Assembly: GCA_910587195.1 (NCBI GenBank)
Contig: CAJUKL010000008.1
Location: 1 to 64,000 of the forward strand
Source: an uncultured Clostridia bacterium
GTDB taxonomy: Bacteria > Bacillota > Clostridia > Lachnospirales > Anaerotignaceae
Reading direction: 5' to 3'
DNA length: 64,000 nt
The notes under the pieces are model-generated. The model saw only the letters and a list, made by a program, of their open reading frames with translations, did not search any database and was not told the origin of the DNA. Shown piece after piece: positions 55,951 through 64,000 of the stretch. The translations under genes and the position numbers were made by a program. Positions within the stretch are counted from its first letter, which is position 1, and each line of letters opens with the position of its first letter.

Positions 55951-57246
55951 TTACCAAATTTGTAGCATTTCGGCTTGTTCTTTTAACTCTTTTCTAAACT
56001 TTGGATGTGCAATTGCAATCAAATTTTCTGCTCTTTCTGCTACTGTTTGTCCACGCATTTTTGCAGCACCATACTCTGTTACAATGTAATCCACATCATT
56101 TCTGGACAAAGTAACCGCTGCGCCCAATGTTAAAAATGGTGTTATTTTTGATATTTTTTCATCTTTTGTGGTAGAAGGTAACGCAATAATAGAACGACCT
56201 CCTTTACTCATCAAAGCACCTAATACAGTATCTGTTTGTCCGCCAATTCCACTATATTGTTTATTTCCTATGCTTTCAGAGCAACATTGTCCTGTTAAAT
56301 CTACTTGCATAGTGGTATTAATAGAAATCATGTTATCATTTTGGGCAATTACATAAGGATTATTTACATAATCTCCATCTAAAATGGCAATAGAAGGATT
56401 ATCATGTAAAAAGTCATATAATTTTTGACTTCCAAAGGCAAAAGCTGCAACCGTTTTTCCCTTATATATTTTCTTTTTTAAATTGGTAACTGCACCAATT
56501 TTAATTAACTCCATCATACCTTCTGTCAGCATTTCGCTATGAATTCCCAAATGTTTTTTATTTTTTAAACAATTTGCTACTGCATTGGGAATCCCGCCAA
56601 TCCCCAACTGAAAAACACTTCCATCTTGTACAAAATCCGCAATATAGCTACCAATTTTTTTTTCTTTTTCGCCGGGTTCTTGGAAAGAAGCTGTTACAAT
56701 ATCATGGTTATTTTCATACACATAGTCCACCTGACTAATATGTACAATCGTATCTCCCAACACCCGAGGCATTTTATCATTTACTTCCAAAACCACCATA
56801 TCTGCTGCTTCTAAAAAAGGTCTTTCATAGCACATGGAAAGGGACATTGTAAAATAACCAAATCTATCCATAGGTGTAACACTTGCAACAAAGATATTAG
56901 GTTTTTTATCTTCTAATACCCATTTTGAAAAATTTCTAAAATGGCTTGGTAGCAAAGAAGTTCTTTTTGTAGAATGTAATCTACGGCTGCTTCCTCCAAA
57001 AAAATAACACATAGAACGGATATTTTTTATTTCTCTTTCTGGGTCTTGAAACGGAAAGCTACTAAATTCTAATGCATTAAAGACACGAACATTTTCTACA
57101 CGGTTATCTATTTCATGTAATCTTTCTAAAAAACCAGAAGGCTCACAACCTGCTAAGGCTGGCACTATAATATCATTGCTTTTTACCTTTTCTAGCAGAG
57201 AATCTAAACTAATTAACTTTTGATTGTATTGTTCTTGTAAATTCAT
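55951..57246 (-). CDS. Acetyl-CoA hydrolase/transferase family CoA-transferase
   Basis: A 431-residue protein of the 4-hydroxybutyrate/butyryl-CoA:acetate CoA-transferase family: FQLGIGGIPNAV and GIHSEM, with probable catalytic Glu238. The glycine-rich GIGGQ site occurs later. It exchanges CoA between an acyl donor and acetate; the acyl group is not evident. AGGAGGA precedes the ATG. Confidence 0.9.
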   Translation of the reverse strand: MNLQEQYNQKLISLDSLLEKVKSNDIIVPALAGCEPSGFLERLHEIDNRVENVRVFNALEFSSFPFQDPEREIKNIRSMCYFFGGSSRRLHSTKRTSLLPSHFRNFSKWVLEDKKPNIFVASVTPMDRFGYFTMSLSMCYERPFLEAADMVVLEVNDKMPRVLGDTIVHISQVDYVYENNHDIVTASFQEPGEKEKKIGSYIADFVQDGSVFQLGIGGIPNAVANCLKNKKHLGIHSEMLTEGMMELIKIGAVTNLKKKIYKGKTVAAFAFGSQKLYDFLHDNPSIAILDGDYVNNPYVIAQNDNMISINTTMQVDLTGQCCSESIGNKQYSGIGGQTDTVLGALMSKGGRSIIALPSTTKDEKISKITPFLTLGAAVTLSRNDVDYIVTEYGAAKMRGQTVAERAENLIAIAHPKFRKELKEQAEMLQIW

Positions 57247-57279
57247 ATGGTTCCTCCTAAATGCTTAATGATTCTTTTC

Positions 57280-57427
57280 CAACTTTTGCAAACACAACAG
57301 AACGAATTTTTAACCGATGGTGCTCCATTCTCGTTCATCTAAAACCACTACTCCACTCCAACACACGGCTGCAAAACGAAGTTTTGCACAAAAGTTCTTT
57401 GCTACCTTTCTTTCAAGAAAGTAAGTT
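57280..57427 (-). repeat. Interspersed hairpin repeat, copy R11
   Basis: A short copy between the CoA-transferase gene and brnQ. Its CTTACTTTCTTGAAAG end supplies the last codons and stop of brnQ. Confidence 0.8.
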
Positions 57428-58672
57428 ATTAGGAATAAAACGACCAATGATACCTGCAATGGCAACAGGAACCACCCATGCAAAACCAAACTGTGACAAT
57501 GGTAACTTTGTCATAATTCCAACATGAAGCATATCCAAAATTCCCATTAAAATCGCCATATAAGCAGCCGCCTTAAACACATTATCATTTTTAATATAAT
57601 CTGTAAAAGTAGAAAGTACAATCATTGTCACAACGGTAGGATAAAGCAAATTTAAAATAGGAACCGATAAATTAACAATGGTTGTAACACCAAAATTAGA
57701 AATTACTGTACTAAAGACACATACAATAGCTACTATCCAACTATATTTTATTTTATTATTTGTCATAGAAGAAAAATATTGTGCAGTTGAAGAAGTTAAT
57801 CCAATCGCAGTTGTTAAGCAGGCTAAGGTTACAATAATCGCCAATATAACTTGTCCTATTTTTCCAAACAAAGATTTGGTAATCTCGACCAACAGCGTTG
57901 TTGACGCAATCGAAATATCATATTGTTCCGAAGCAGTACCACCTAAAAAACAAAGTCCACCATACACAACCATCAAAGCAATTCCGGCTACAATTCCGGC
58001 TTGTGTTGCTACTTTTACACGAGCATTTTTTTCTCCATATCCCTTTTCTACAATAGTCGCCATAACCAATATCGCAACTACTGTGCCACCCATAGCATCC
58101 AAAGTTTGATACCCTTGCATCAAACCTTCTGCAAAAACAGTTTCTATTTTAGGAACAGGTGCAAAGCCACCAATGGGAGAAATTAATCCCTTGATAATCA
58201 TACAAGCTAATACCAATAAAAGTGCGGGTGTTAAAAATTTCCCCACATAATCTACTACCTTTGTAGGGCGTACTGCCAATATAAAAACCACAATAAAAAA
58301 CAAAATAGAAAACAATATGGAATGAAATTGCGGAAAATTAGGCTGTATTGAAATTTCATATACAGTAGATGCTGTTCTAGGAATACATACAAAAGGACCT
58401 ACACAAAGTATCATTACACTACTAATAATAATAGCAAACAAATTTCCTCCTCTTGTCAATACCCCTTTATTAGCATCCTCAAACTTACAAGTTGCAATAA
58501 TTGCTAAAATAGCTAAAGTAACATCTCCAATTAAAAAACCAAAAAATCCTGTATACCATTGTGCCCCTGCTTCCATACCTAAATAGGGAGGAAAAATCAA
58601 ATTACCCGCCCCAAAAAAAGTCGAAAACATCATAAAACCAATCATCAGCATATTTTTTGTTTGCTTTTGCAT
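57413..58672 (-). CDS. brnQ: Branched-chain amino acid Na+ symporter (BrnQ/LivCS)
   Basis: A 419-residue membrane protein of about 12 segments; the N-terminus MLMIGFMMFSTFFGAGNLIFPP is diagnostic. It imports Leu, Ile or Val with Na+. The C-terminal NNLLS and TGA come from repeat copy R11. AAAGGAGG precedes the ATG, and a hairpin with a T run in the leader (58703-58739) suggests attenuation. Confidence 0.93.
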   Translation of the reverse strand: MQKQTKNMLMIGFMMFSTFFGAGNLIFPPYLGMEAGAQWYTGFFGFLIGDVTLAILAIIATCKFEDANKGVLTRGGNLFAIIISSVMILCVGPFVCIPRTASTVYEISIQPNFPQFHSILFSILFFIVVFILAVRPTKVVDYVGKFLTPALLLVLACMIIKGLISPIGGFAPVPKIETVFAEGLMQGYQTLDAMGGTVVAILVMATIVEKGYGEKNARVKVATQAGIVAGIALMVVYGGLCFLGGTASEQYDISIASTTLLVEITKSLFGKIGQVILAIIVTLACLTTAIGLTSSTAQYFSSMTNNKIKYSWIVAIVCVFSTVISNFGVTTIVNLSVPILNLLYPTVVTMIVLSTFTDYIKNDNVFKAAAYMAILMGILDMLHVGIMTKLPLSQFGFAWVVPVAIAGIIGRFIPNNLLS

Positions 58673-58702
58673 AAAAAAAACCTCCTTTAATCTATTTACA
58701 GT

Positions 58703-58739
58703 TACAAAAAAATAGTGGGATACAAAAGTAGTATCTCAC
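58703..58739 (-). terminator. Candidate attenuator in the brnQ leader
   Basis: Minus strand GTGAGATAC/GTATCCCAC (one mismatch) followed by a run of seven T, 30 bases before the brnQ start codon. Confidence 0.5.
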
Positions 58740-58796
58740 AAATGTCTATTTTGTTTTCCTAGCTTATCATACCCTATTTAAAGCCATTTGAAAAGC

Positions 58797-58828
58797 AAAA
58801 AATCCCTTATACATTTTCGCATAAGGGA
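58797..58828 (-). terminator. Terminator of the Nif11-GNAT unit
   Basis: TCCCTTAT/ATAAGGGA stem with a T run on the minus strand, 66 bases after the GNAT stop. Confidence 0.8.
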
Positions 58829-58893
58829 CAATTAGAAAGTCTTAGAGAGGTTAGTTTTTATTTTTATGCAGTTACCCTAACTACCTTATAAAA

Positions 58894-59649
58894 TTATAAT
58901 CCTTTTTCTACAAGAATTTTTTCAAATTTTTTTTCTGATAGCGTTTCATGTGTTATAAATTCTTCATTGTAGAAAAGAGAAAAAGTAGTAAATGGAGTGG
59001 GGGCATTTTGTGCCTCCTCTTTAGATTGAATATGTATGACATGAAAGGCAATACCTCGTGTTTGTGCTATGTTTTCAATCAATGGCACATATTTTGCTGT
59101 AAAAGGACATTGGTTTGTATAATATAATACAAATCCATTTAACTTATTTTCCTGTTGATGTACACTATTTTTAAAACAGGGTTTTTCTGTATTTTCTGCA
59201 AAAGGCAGATACATTAATGCAAAATAAGGGTTTGCTGTGTCAACTGTTTGAAACCCTTTATATTTCATATATTTTGGGTCAGAAAGATAACCCATTTTCT
59301 TTTTGGAGGACAGAATAACAAGTCCTCTTTTTCCTTTTTGCTTGCTATCTTTTATGCACTCATTTAATAATAAATTGGAATATCCATGCCCTTTAAATTG
59401 TCCAGATACCCACAGACAATTAATATACATATAATCTTTTGCATCTATTGGTGCCCATGCATATTCAGCTGGAATATATTCAATAAAGCATTTTCCTCGA
59501 ACATTGCCTTTTAAAAATACAAGTCCTTCCTCTAACCTTTCTTTGAGCCAATTTTTTTTAGACATAACTTGAATATCTTTATTATTTGCTATAGCACAGC
59601 AGATATGTTCTTGCTCTATGTTGTCCGGTGTTAACTTGATAAGTTCCAT
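58894..59649 (-). CDS. GNAT acetyltransferase with YoaP-type C-terminal domain
   Basis: A 251-residue protein. The N-terminal GNAT domain has the acetyl-CoA loop GQFKGHGYSNLL. The C-terminal YoaP-like thioredoxin-fold domain has YYTNQCPFTAKYV with one cysteine. It may acetylate or otherwise process the Nif11 peptide encoded 19 bases upstream; that is inference. The chosen ATG follows GGAAG; an ATG six codons upstream is a weaker choice. Confidence 0.85.
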   Translation of the reverse strand: MELIKLTPDNIEQEHICCAIANNKDIQVMSKKNWLKERLEEGLVFLKGNVRGKCFIEYIPAEYAWAPIDAKDYMYINCLWVSGQFKGHGYSNLLLNECIKDSKQKGKRGLVILSSKKKMGYLSDPKYMKYKGFQTVDTANPYFALMYLPFAENTEKPCFKNSVHQQENKLNGFVLYYTNQCPFTAKYVPLIENIAQTRGIAFHVIHIQSKEEAQNAPTPFTTFSLFYNEEFITHETLSEKKFEKILVEKGL

Positions 59650-59668
59650 TCTTCTTCCTTCTTTCAAA

Positions 59669-59944
59669 TTATATTCTTTCTAAACTTGCAAAAAACATTT
59701 CATAAGGGTCATCCCAGCCTTCTCTAGGATAAGTTGCACCACCATTTACACTTTTGAGCAAATTAGAAATATATTCTTCGCCTTCTGCAAACAATTCTCC
59801 AACCGTAATAGGAAAGCCTTCTTTTGTTGCTAATTCACAAAAAGCTAAAGTAGGGTCTTTTTCCTTTTTGGTATCTAACAATTTTTGCTTTAAAACTTTG
59901 TCTTGTTTTGCCTTTTCTAATAATTCAAATAATTTTTGATTCAT
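59669..59944 (-). CDS. Nif11-family leader peptide (possible RiPP precursor)
   Basis: A 91-residue protein. The Nif11 domain (FCELATKEGFPITVGELFAEG) is followed by SVNGGA, a double-Gly-type cleavage site, and a 21-residue tail (TYPREGWDDPY...) rich in Trp, Tyr, Phe, Asp and Glu but without Cys. Nif11 leaders precede diverse modified peptides. Only a GNAT/YoaP gene is near, no known cyclase or transporter. AAAGGAG is at eight bases. Confidence 0.8.
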   Translation of the reverse strand: MNQKLFELLEKAKQDKVLKQKLLDTKKEKDPTLAFCELATKEGFPITVGELFAEGEEYISNLLKSVNGGATYPREGWDDPYEMFFASLERI

Positions 59945-59971
59945 TTCTTTTTCTCCTTTTAAAATTTGAAT

Positions 59972-60014
59972 AAAAAAGTTCTTTGCTTCTTTTGATAAAA
60001 AAGCAAAGAACTTT
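59972..60014 (-). terminator. Terminator between secA and the Nif11 gene
   Basis: AAAGTTCTTTGCTT and its complement (14 bp) with a T run on the minus strand. Confidence 0.85.
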
Positions 60015-60020
60015 TCTTTT

Positions 60021-62594
60021 TTAAGAAGTTTTTCCACAGCAATTTTTATATTTTTTACCACTGCCGCAAGGACAAAGGTCATTTCTACCAACTTTTGCTT
60101 CTTTTCTTTCTTTTGGCTTTTTCTGTACAGTATCATCTTTGTTAGTAAACATAGGTTGTATCGTTTGTACCCTTGTTGTTTCTGTTTCAAATTTTACTCT
60201 ATATAACATGCGCAAAGTATCTTCCTGTATGTTATTGCTAAGCTCCTCAAACATATCATATCCTGCAAATTTATACTCAATTAAAGGATCCCTTTGTGCA
60301 TAAGCATGCAAACCAATTCCTTGACGCATTTGGTCCATATCATCAATATGATCCATCCATTTTTGGTCAATGACTCTTAACAAGATAACTCTTTCTAATT
60401 CTCTCATTCTTTCAGGGTCATTGATTTCTTGTTCTTTCATTTCATATAATTTTTCACCTAATTTTTTTAGGGTATCTTTTAAATTATCTCTTGTCAAAGA
60501 TTCTTTGCTATCTTCTTTTATTTTAATGGAACCGATTGGAATAATGGAGCCTAAAGTTTCACTTAATCCAGCCATATCCCATTGTTCTGGAAATTCACTT
60601 TCTCCTGTGTAAGCATCAACATATCTGTCAATTACATCACCTATCATAGAGATGATACTATCTCTTAAATTTTCTCCTACTAAAACTCTATGTCTTTCTC
60701 CATAGATAATTTCTCTTTGTTCATTCATAACTTGGTCATATTCCAACAAATGTTTACGAATGGCAAAATTATTTCCTTCTACTTTTTTCTGTGCATTTTC
60801 AATAGCTCTTGTCAGCATACCTGCCTCAATAGGGTCATCTTCTTGCAGACCCATAGCATCAACCAATTTCATTGTTTTTTCAGAACCAAATAAGCGCATC
60901 AGTTCATCTTCCATAGAAATATAAAATTTAGATTCTCCAGGGTCACCTTGACGACCGGAACGTCCACGCAACTGATTATCAATTCGCCTGGATTCATGAC
61001 GTTCTGTGCCAATGATTTTTAATCCGCCAATTTCTGGAACGCCTTTCTCTAGCTTAATGTCCGTACCACGTCCAGCCATATTCGTTGCAATCGTTACGGC
61101 ATCTAATTCTCCAGCATGAGAAACAATTTCTGCTTCCTGTTCATGGTATTTTGCATTTAATACCTGATGTTTAATTCCTTCTTTTTTTAACATTCTGCTT
61201 AATTCTTCTGATTTATCAATCGTAATTGTACCAACTAATACAGGTTGATGTTTTTCATGACAAGCAATAATATCTTTTACAACTGCTCTAAATTTTGCGG
61301 CTTCTGTACGATAAACAACATCATGATGGTCAATTCTGATAACAGGACGGTTTGTAGGGATTTCTACAACGTCCATACCATAAATATTTCTAAATTCAGT
61401 TTCTTCTGTTTTTGCAGTACCTGTCATGCCACATTTCTTTTTATATTTATTAAAAAAGTTCTGGAAGGTAACAGTTGCTAAAGTTTTGCTTTCTTTTTTG
61501 ACTTTTACATTTTCTTTTGCTTCAATTGCTTGATGCAAACCGTCAGAATATCTTCTGCCGGGCATAATACGTCCGGTAAATTCATCTACAATTAAAACTT
61601 CATCATCTTGTACAACATAATTTTGGTCAAGATGCATATTATAGTTTGCTTTTAATGCATTATTAATATGGTGTTGTATTTCCAAGTTTTCTGCGTCGGA
61701 AAGGTTTTCAATATGGAAAAATTTTTCTGCTTTCTTTACACCTTCTTGTGTCAAGGTAACGCTTTTTGCTTTTTCATCTAAAATATAATCCCCTTCTTCC
61801 TGCATTTCTTCTTTTGTCAAGGGATTTAATGCTTCTTCTTCATTTAATATTTTACCTTTTTTTAATGTCTTTACAAACGTATCTGCAATTTTATATAATT
61901 CTGTAGATTTTGCTCCAGAACCAGAGATAATTAAAGGTGTTCTTGCCTCATCAATTAAAACAGAGTCAACCTCATCAATAATAGCAAAATTTAAATCTCT
62001 TTGTACCATGCTTTCTTCTCTAACGACCATGTTATCACGCAAATAGTCAAAGCCTAATTCATTGTTTGTAGCATAGGTAATGTCACAAGCATAAGCTGCA
62101 CGACGTTCATCATTTTCCATATCATTTAAAATAACACCAACAGTCATACCCAATTTTTCAAATAAAGGTGTAACCCATTCAGAGTCACGTTTTGCAAGAT
62201 AGTCATTGACTGTAACAACATGTACTCCTTTTCCTTCTAAAGCATTCAAATAAGAAGATAAGGTTGCCACTAAGGTTTTACCTTCTCCTGTTCTCATTTC
62301 TGCAATACGTCCTTGATGCATAACAATACCGCCTAAAAGTTGCACTCTAAAGTGGCGCATACCCAAGGCTCTGCTTGCTGCTTCTCGAACGGCTGCATAT
62401 GCTTCTGGTAAAATTTGGTCAAGTGTTTCCCCTTTGGAAAGACGTTCCTTAAATTCTGCTGTTTTATTTTTCAATTCTTCTTCTGATAATTTTTCAAATT
62501 CTGGTGCAAGAGCATCAATTTTATCTACAATAGGCGTAATACGCTTGATTTCTTTTTCACTATAATTACCAAATATTTTTTCTAAAAGACCCAT
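60021..62594 (-). CDS. secA: Preprotein translocase ATPase SecA
   Basis: An 857-residue motor of the Sec pathway: Walker [11 protein letters not shown], Walker [15 protein letters not shown], the helical scaffold and wing, and a C-terminal zinc SEC-C motif ([13 protein letters not shown]). Couples ATP hydrolysis to export of unfolded proteins through SecYEG. GAGGTG precedes the ATG. Confidence 0.97.
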   Translation of the reverse strand: MGLLEKIFGNYSEKEIKRITPIVDKIDALAPEFEKLSEEELKNKTAEFKERLSKGETLDQILPEAYAAVREAASRALGMRHFRVQLLGGIVMHQGRIAEMRTGEGKTLVATLSSYLNALEGKGVHVVTVNDYLAKRDSEWVTPLFEKLGMTVGVILNDMENDERRAAYACDITYATNNELGFDYLRDNMVVREESMVQRDLNFAIIDEVDSVLIDEARTPLIISGSGAKSTELYKIADTFVKTLKKGKILNEEEALNPLTKEEMQEEGDYILDEKAKSVTLTQEGVKKAEKFFHIENLSDAENLEIQHHINNALKANYNMHLDQNYVVQDDEVLIVDEFTGRIMPGRRYSDGLHQAIEAKENVKVKKESKTLATVTFQNFFNKYKKKCGMTGTAKTEETEFRNIYGMDVVEIPTNRPVIRIDHHDVVYRTEAAKFRAVVKDIIACHEKHQPVLVGTITIDKSEELSRMLKKEGIKHQVLNAKYHEQEAEIVSHAGELDAVTIATNMAGRGTDIKLEKGVPEIGGLKIIGTERHESRRIDNQLRGRSGRQGDPGESKFYISMEDELMRLFGSEKTMKLVDAMGLQEDDPIEAGMLTRAIENAQKKVEGNNFAIRKHLLEYDQVMNEQREIIYGERHRVLVGENLRDSIISMIGDVIDRYVDAYTGESEFPEQWDMAGLSETLGSIIPIGSIKIKEDSKESLTRDNLKDTLKKLGEKLYEMKEQEINDPERMRELERVILLRVIDQKWMDHIDDMDQMRQGIGLHAYAQRDPLIEYKFAGYDMFEELSNNIQEDTLRMLYRVKFETETTRVQTIQPMFTNKDDTVQKKPKERKEAKVGRNDLCPCGSGKKYKNCCGKTS

Positions 62595-62705
62595 GTATGG
62601 TTCACCTCATTATTTTTTAGTTTTACATTTTTTATAGTTTATCAAAAAGCATTTCTCTATGCAATACTTATTTAAAAAGCAAAAAAATCATATGAAATAA
62701 TACGA

Positions 62706-63185
62706 ATTAGAACAGAACGAATTTTTAACCGATGGTATTCTGTTGTCATTCAACTACAACAGCCATTCCACTGCAACACACAGCAGCAAAACGAAGTTTT
62801 GCACAAAAGTTCTTTGCTACCTTTCTTTCAAGAAAGTGAGGAGTTCTTGGGGAAACTTTTTTCACTTGTGAAAAGTTTCCCCAAACCCCTTCAAAAACAC
62901 GCTTCCAGGCGTAAAAAACCTAAAACCTTGAGGCGTTGCCTCAAACTCCACAAGCTTTTTGAAAAAAGCTTGACCAAAAACTTTATTTTTTGCACATGGT
63001 ACAGATTCTCATTTTTAACTACTGGTGCTCTGTTCTCGTTCAACTACAACAACTATTCGACTTCCCTACACGGCAGCGAAACGCCAGTTGTCTACACTTC
63101 GTTTCGGTCGGTGCAGAACAAACGTCCACCGGACGTTTTGCACCGCACAAAAGTTCTTTGCTTACTTTCTTTCAAGAAAGTAAGT
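62706..63185 (-). repeat. Interspersed hairpin repeat, copy R12 (tandem)
   Basis: Two units (62706 to about 62838, and 62839-63185) in the secA-HD gap, with the GGGGAAAC, ACGCTT..AAGCGT-type, GAGGC..GCCTC, CAAGCTTTTTT and GGACGTTT hairpins. It supplies the final codons and stop of the HD gene. Confidence 0.85.
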
Positions 63186-63734
63186 TATTTTTTGGAGAGT
63201 ATCTTCTTTTGCTGTCTGACGCAATTGGCTTAATCTTTCATGCACTTGCGCTTCTTCCCAGCCATATGTTTGTTGTAATTCATATTCTAAAGGAAGCCAA
63301 GAAGAAATTGGTGCTTCATTGTGTTGTATCACTGCTTCTAATCTGTCTAATGCTTTGTATATTTTGGCTTCCATTGTTTGTCTTTGCTCCATTTCCTCAA
63401 AAAGTGTCAGCATATCTGTCTTTTGTGGCTCTGGTAAAGTTTCAAGCAATTCTATAATTGCATTTTCCTCTACTTTAGAATCTTCTTCTGTTTTTAAAAA
63501 AGAAGGAATATCTCCTGTAATTGCTTCCCCTAAATCATGAATAATGCACATCTTGATTATTTTTTGAAAATCTACTCCTTCTATTTCCTTTTCCAATAGT
63601 AATGCCATCAGGGATAAACGCCAACTATGTTCTGCTACACTTTCTTTTCTGTTTGTAGATGTCCATGAATGTCTTGTATTGCATTTCATTTTTTCTGCAA
63701 TGTCTAAAAAATTGATTAATTCTCTATCTGTCAT
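63162..63734 (-). CDS. HD-domain 5'-deoxynucleotidase-like hydrolase
   Basis: A 190-residue protein of the YfbR type. The metal site is RHSW...EHSW (His pair) and HDLGE (His-Asp). Hydrolyses nucleoside monophosphates. The last residues ITYFLERK are read from repeat R12. AAAGGAA precedes the ATG at 63734; a GTG at 63755 is an alternative. Confidence 0.88.
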   Translation of the reverse strand: MTDRELINFLDIAEKMKCNTRHSWTSTNRKESVAEHSWRLSLMALLLEKEIEGVDFQKIIKMCIIHDLGEAITGDIPSFLKTEEDSKVEENAIIELLETLPEPQKTDMLTLFEEMEQRQTMEAKIYKALDRLEAVIQHNEAPISSWLPLEYELQQTYGWEEAQVHERLSQLRQTAKEDTLQKITYFLERK

Positions 63735-63782
63735 ATATTTTCCTTTCTTTTCCACCTTTTTTCCACACCTATTATAACATAA

Positions 63783-63802
63783 AAAGGAATACGATAATAC
63801 CG
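63783..63802 (-). terminator. Terminator of the hsp20 gene
   Basis: GGAATACG/CGTATTCC stem and T run on the minus strand. Confidence 0.85.
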
Positions 63803-63817
63803 TATTCCTTATTTTTA

Positions 63818-64000
63818 TTAACCCTCAATAGAAATATATTTTTTTTGTTCCACTTTTCGCTGTTCTTTTTTTGGTATGGTCAAGTGTAAAATACCATTTT
63901 CAAATTTTGCTTTAATTTCGTGCTGTTCTACATCGCCAACATAAAAGCTTCTGGAACATTGACCTGCATAACGTTCTCTGCGGATATAAATTCCTTCTTC
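63818..64000 (-). CDS. Hsp20/alpha-crystallin small heat-shock protein (partial)
   Basis: The window holds the C-terminal 60 residues. The alpha-crystallin core strands IRRERYAGQCSRSF and the ENGILHLTIPKKE motif, then the C-terminal tail VEQKKYISIEG, are clear. It holds unfolding proteins for refolding. The 5' end lies beyond 64000. Confidence 0.9.
   Translation of the reverse strand, partial: EEGIYIRRERYAGQCSRSFYVGDVEQHEIKAKFENGILHLTIPKKEQRKVEQKKYISIEG

Noticed and set aside
62799..63457. ORFs of 144 and 155 residues starting in the repeat
   Set aside because: Read through repeat R12 and the opposite strand of the HD gene; composition is repeat-derived.

Overview
The window is a low-GC, sporulating Firmicute chromosome of the Clostridia type, probably Lachnospirales-like. 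The case rests on AT-rich DNA, strong AAGGAGG-type ribosome binding sites, several TTG and GTG starts, spo0A, a DnaD/DnaI-type replication operon, the der-plsY-gpsA cluster and a programmed-frameshift prfB. No species can be named from sequence alone. No rRNA, tRNA or CRISPR array was seen.

Layout. 1-2.2 kb: a promoter-terminator leader RNA, a rhomboid protease and a uracil-DNA-glycosylase-like gene with a repetitive N-terminus. 2.9-7.6 kb (-): arsC/spx-like, DUF512 radical SAM, der, plsY, gpsA. 7.8-8.8 kb: a 2-hydroxyacid dehydrogenase. 9.5-13.9 kb (-): dnaD, dnaC/dnaI-like, DUF815 ATPase, acyltransferase. 14.0-21.8 kb: feoA and a feoB cut in two by a 5,487-bp element. The element carries a serine recombinase, a MoxR/VWA pair, a HAD hydrolase, a lipoprotein and a 41-residue protein. 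22-28 kb: dnaX, ybaB, a 17-codon mini-gene, DJ-1, CYTH, spo0A. 28-34 kb (-): lipoprotein, beta-hydroxyacid dehydrogenase, glycosyltransferase-TPR, and copA(copZ)-csoR. 34.7-39 kb (+): radical SAM, membrane protein, ychF, phosphoesterase, hpf. 39-45 kb: AraC regulator, macrodomain, and a three-gene ABC importer behind a structured leader. 45-55 kb (-): SLH protein, thiI, cysteine desulfurase, rsmE, prmA, nucleotidyltransferase, pseudouridine synthase, prfB. 55-64 kb (-): GntR, CoA-transferase, brnQ, a Nif11-type peptide with a GNAT partner, secA, HD nucleotidase, hsp20 (partial).

Main discovery. feoB is interrupted between Arg448 and the following Phe. Recombining across a TT core (15600-15601 with 21087-21088) restores a continuous 687-codon FeoB with the motif NGRFPT. 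It also produces an attP whose 26-nt arms are inverted repeats matching at 22 of 26 positions. The element boundaries are therefore known to the base. Ferrous-iron uptake by this FeoB would depend on excision, a skin-element-like arrangement in a sporulating host; whether excision is regulated is inference.

Second theme. A large multi-hairpin intergenic repeat family has about twelve copies (R1-R12), some tandem. Most copies begin at or inside the stop codon of the upstream gene, and several supply that stop codon. One copy sits in the loop of a split terminator and one inside the feoB element. Other notable items are an in-frame internal start that would release CopZ from CopA, two tiny strongly-signalled ORFs, an unclassified riboswitch-like leader before the ABC operon, and a seven-module repeat in the SLH protein.
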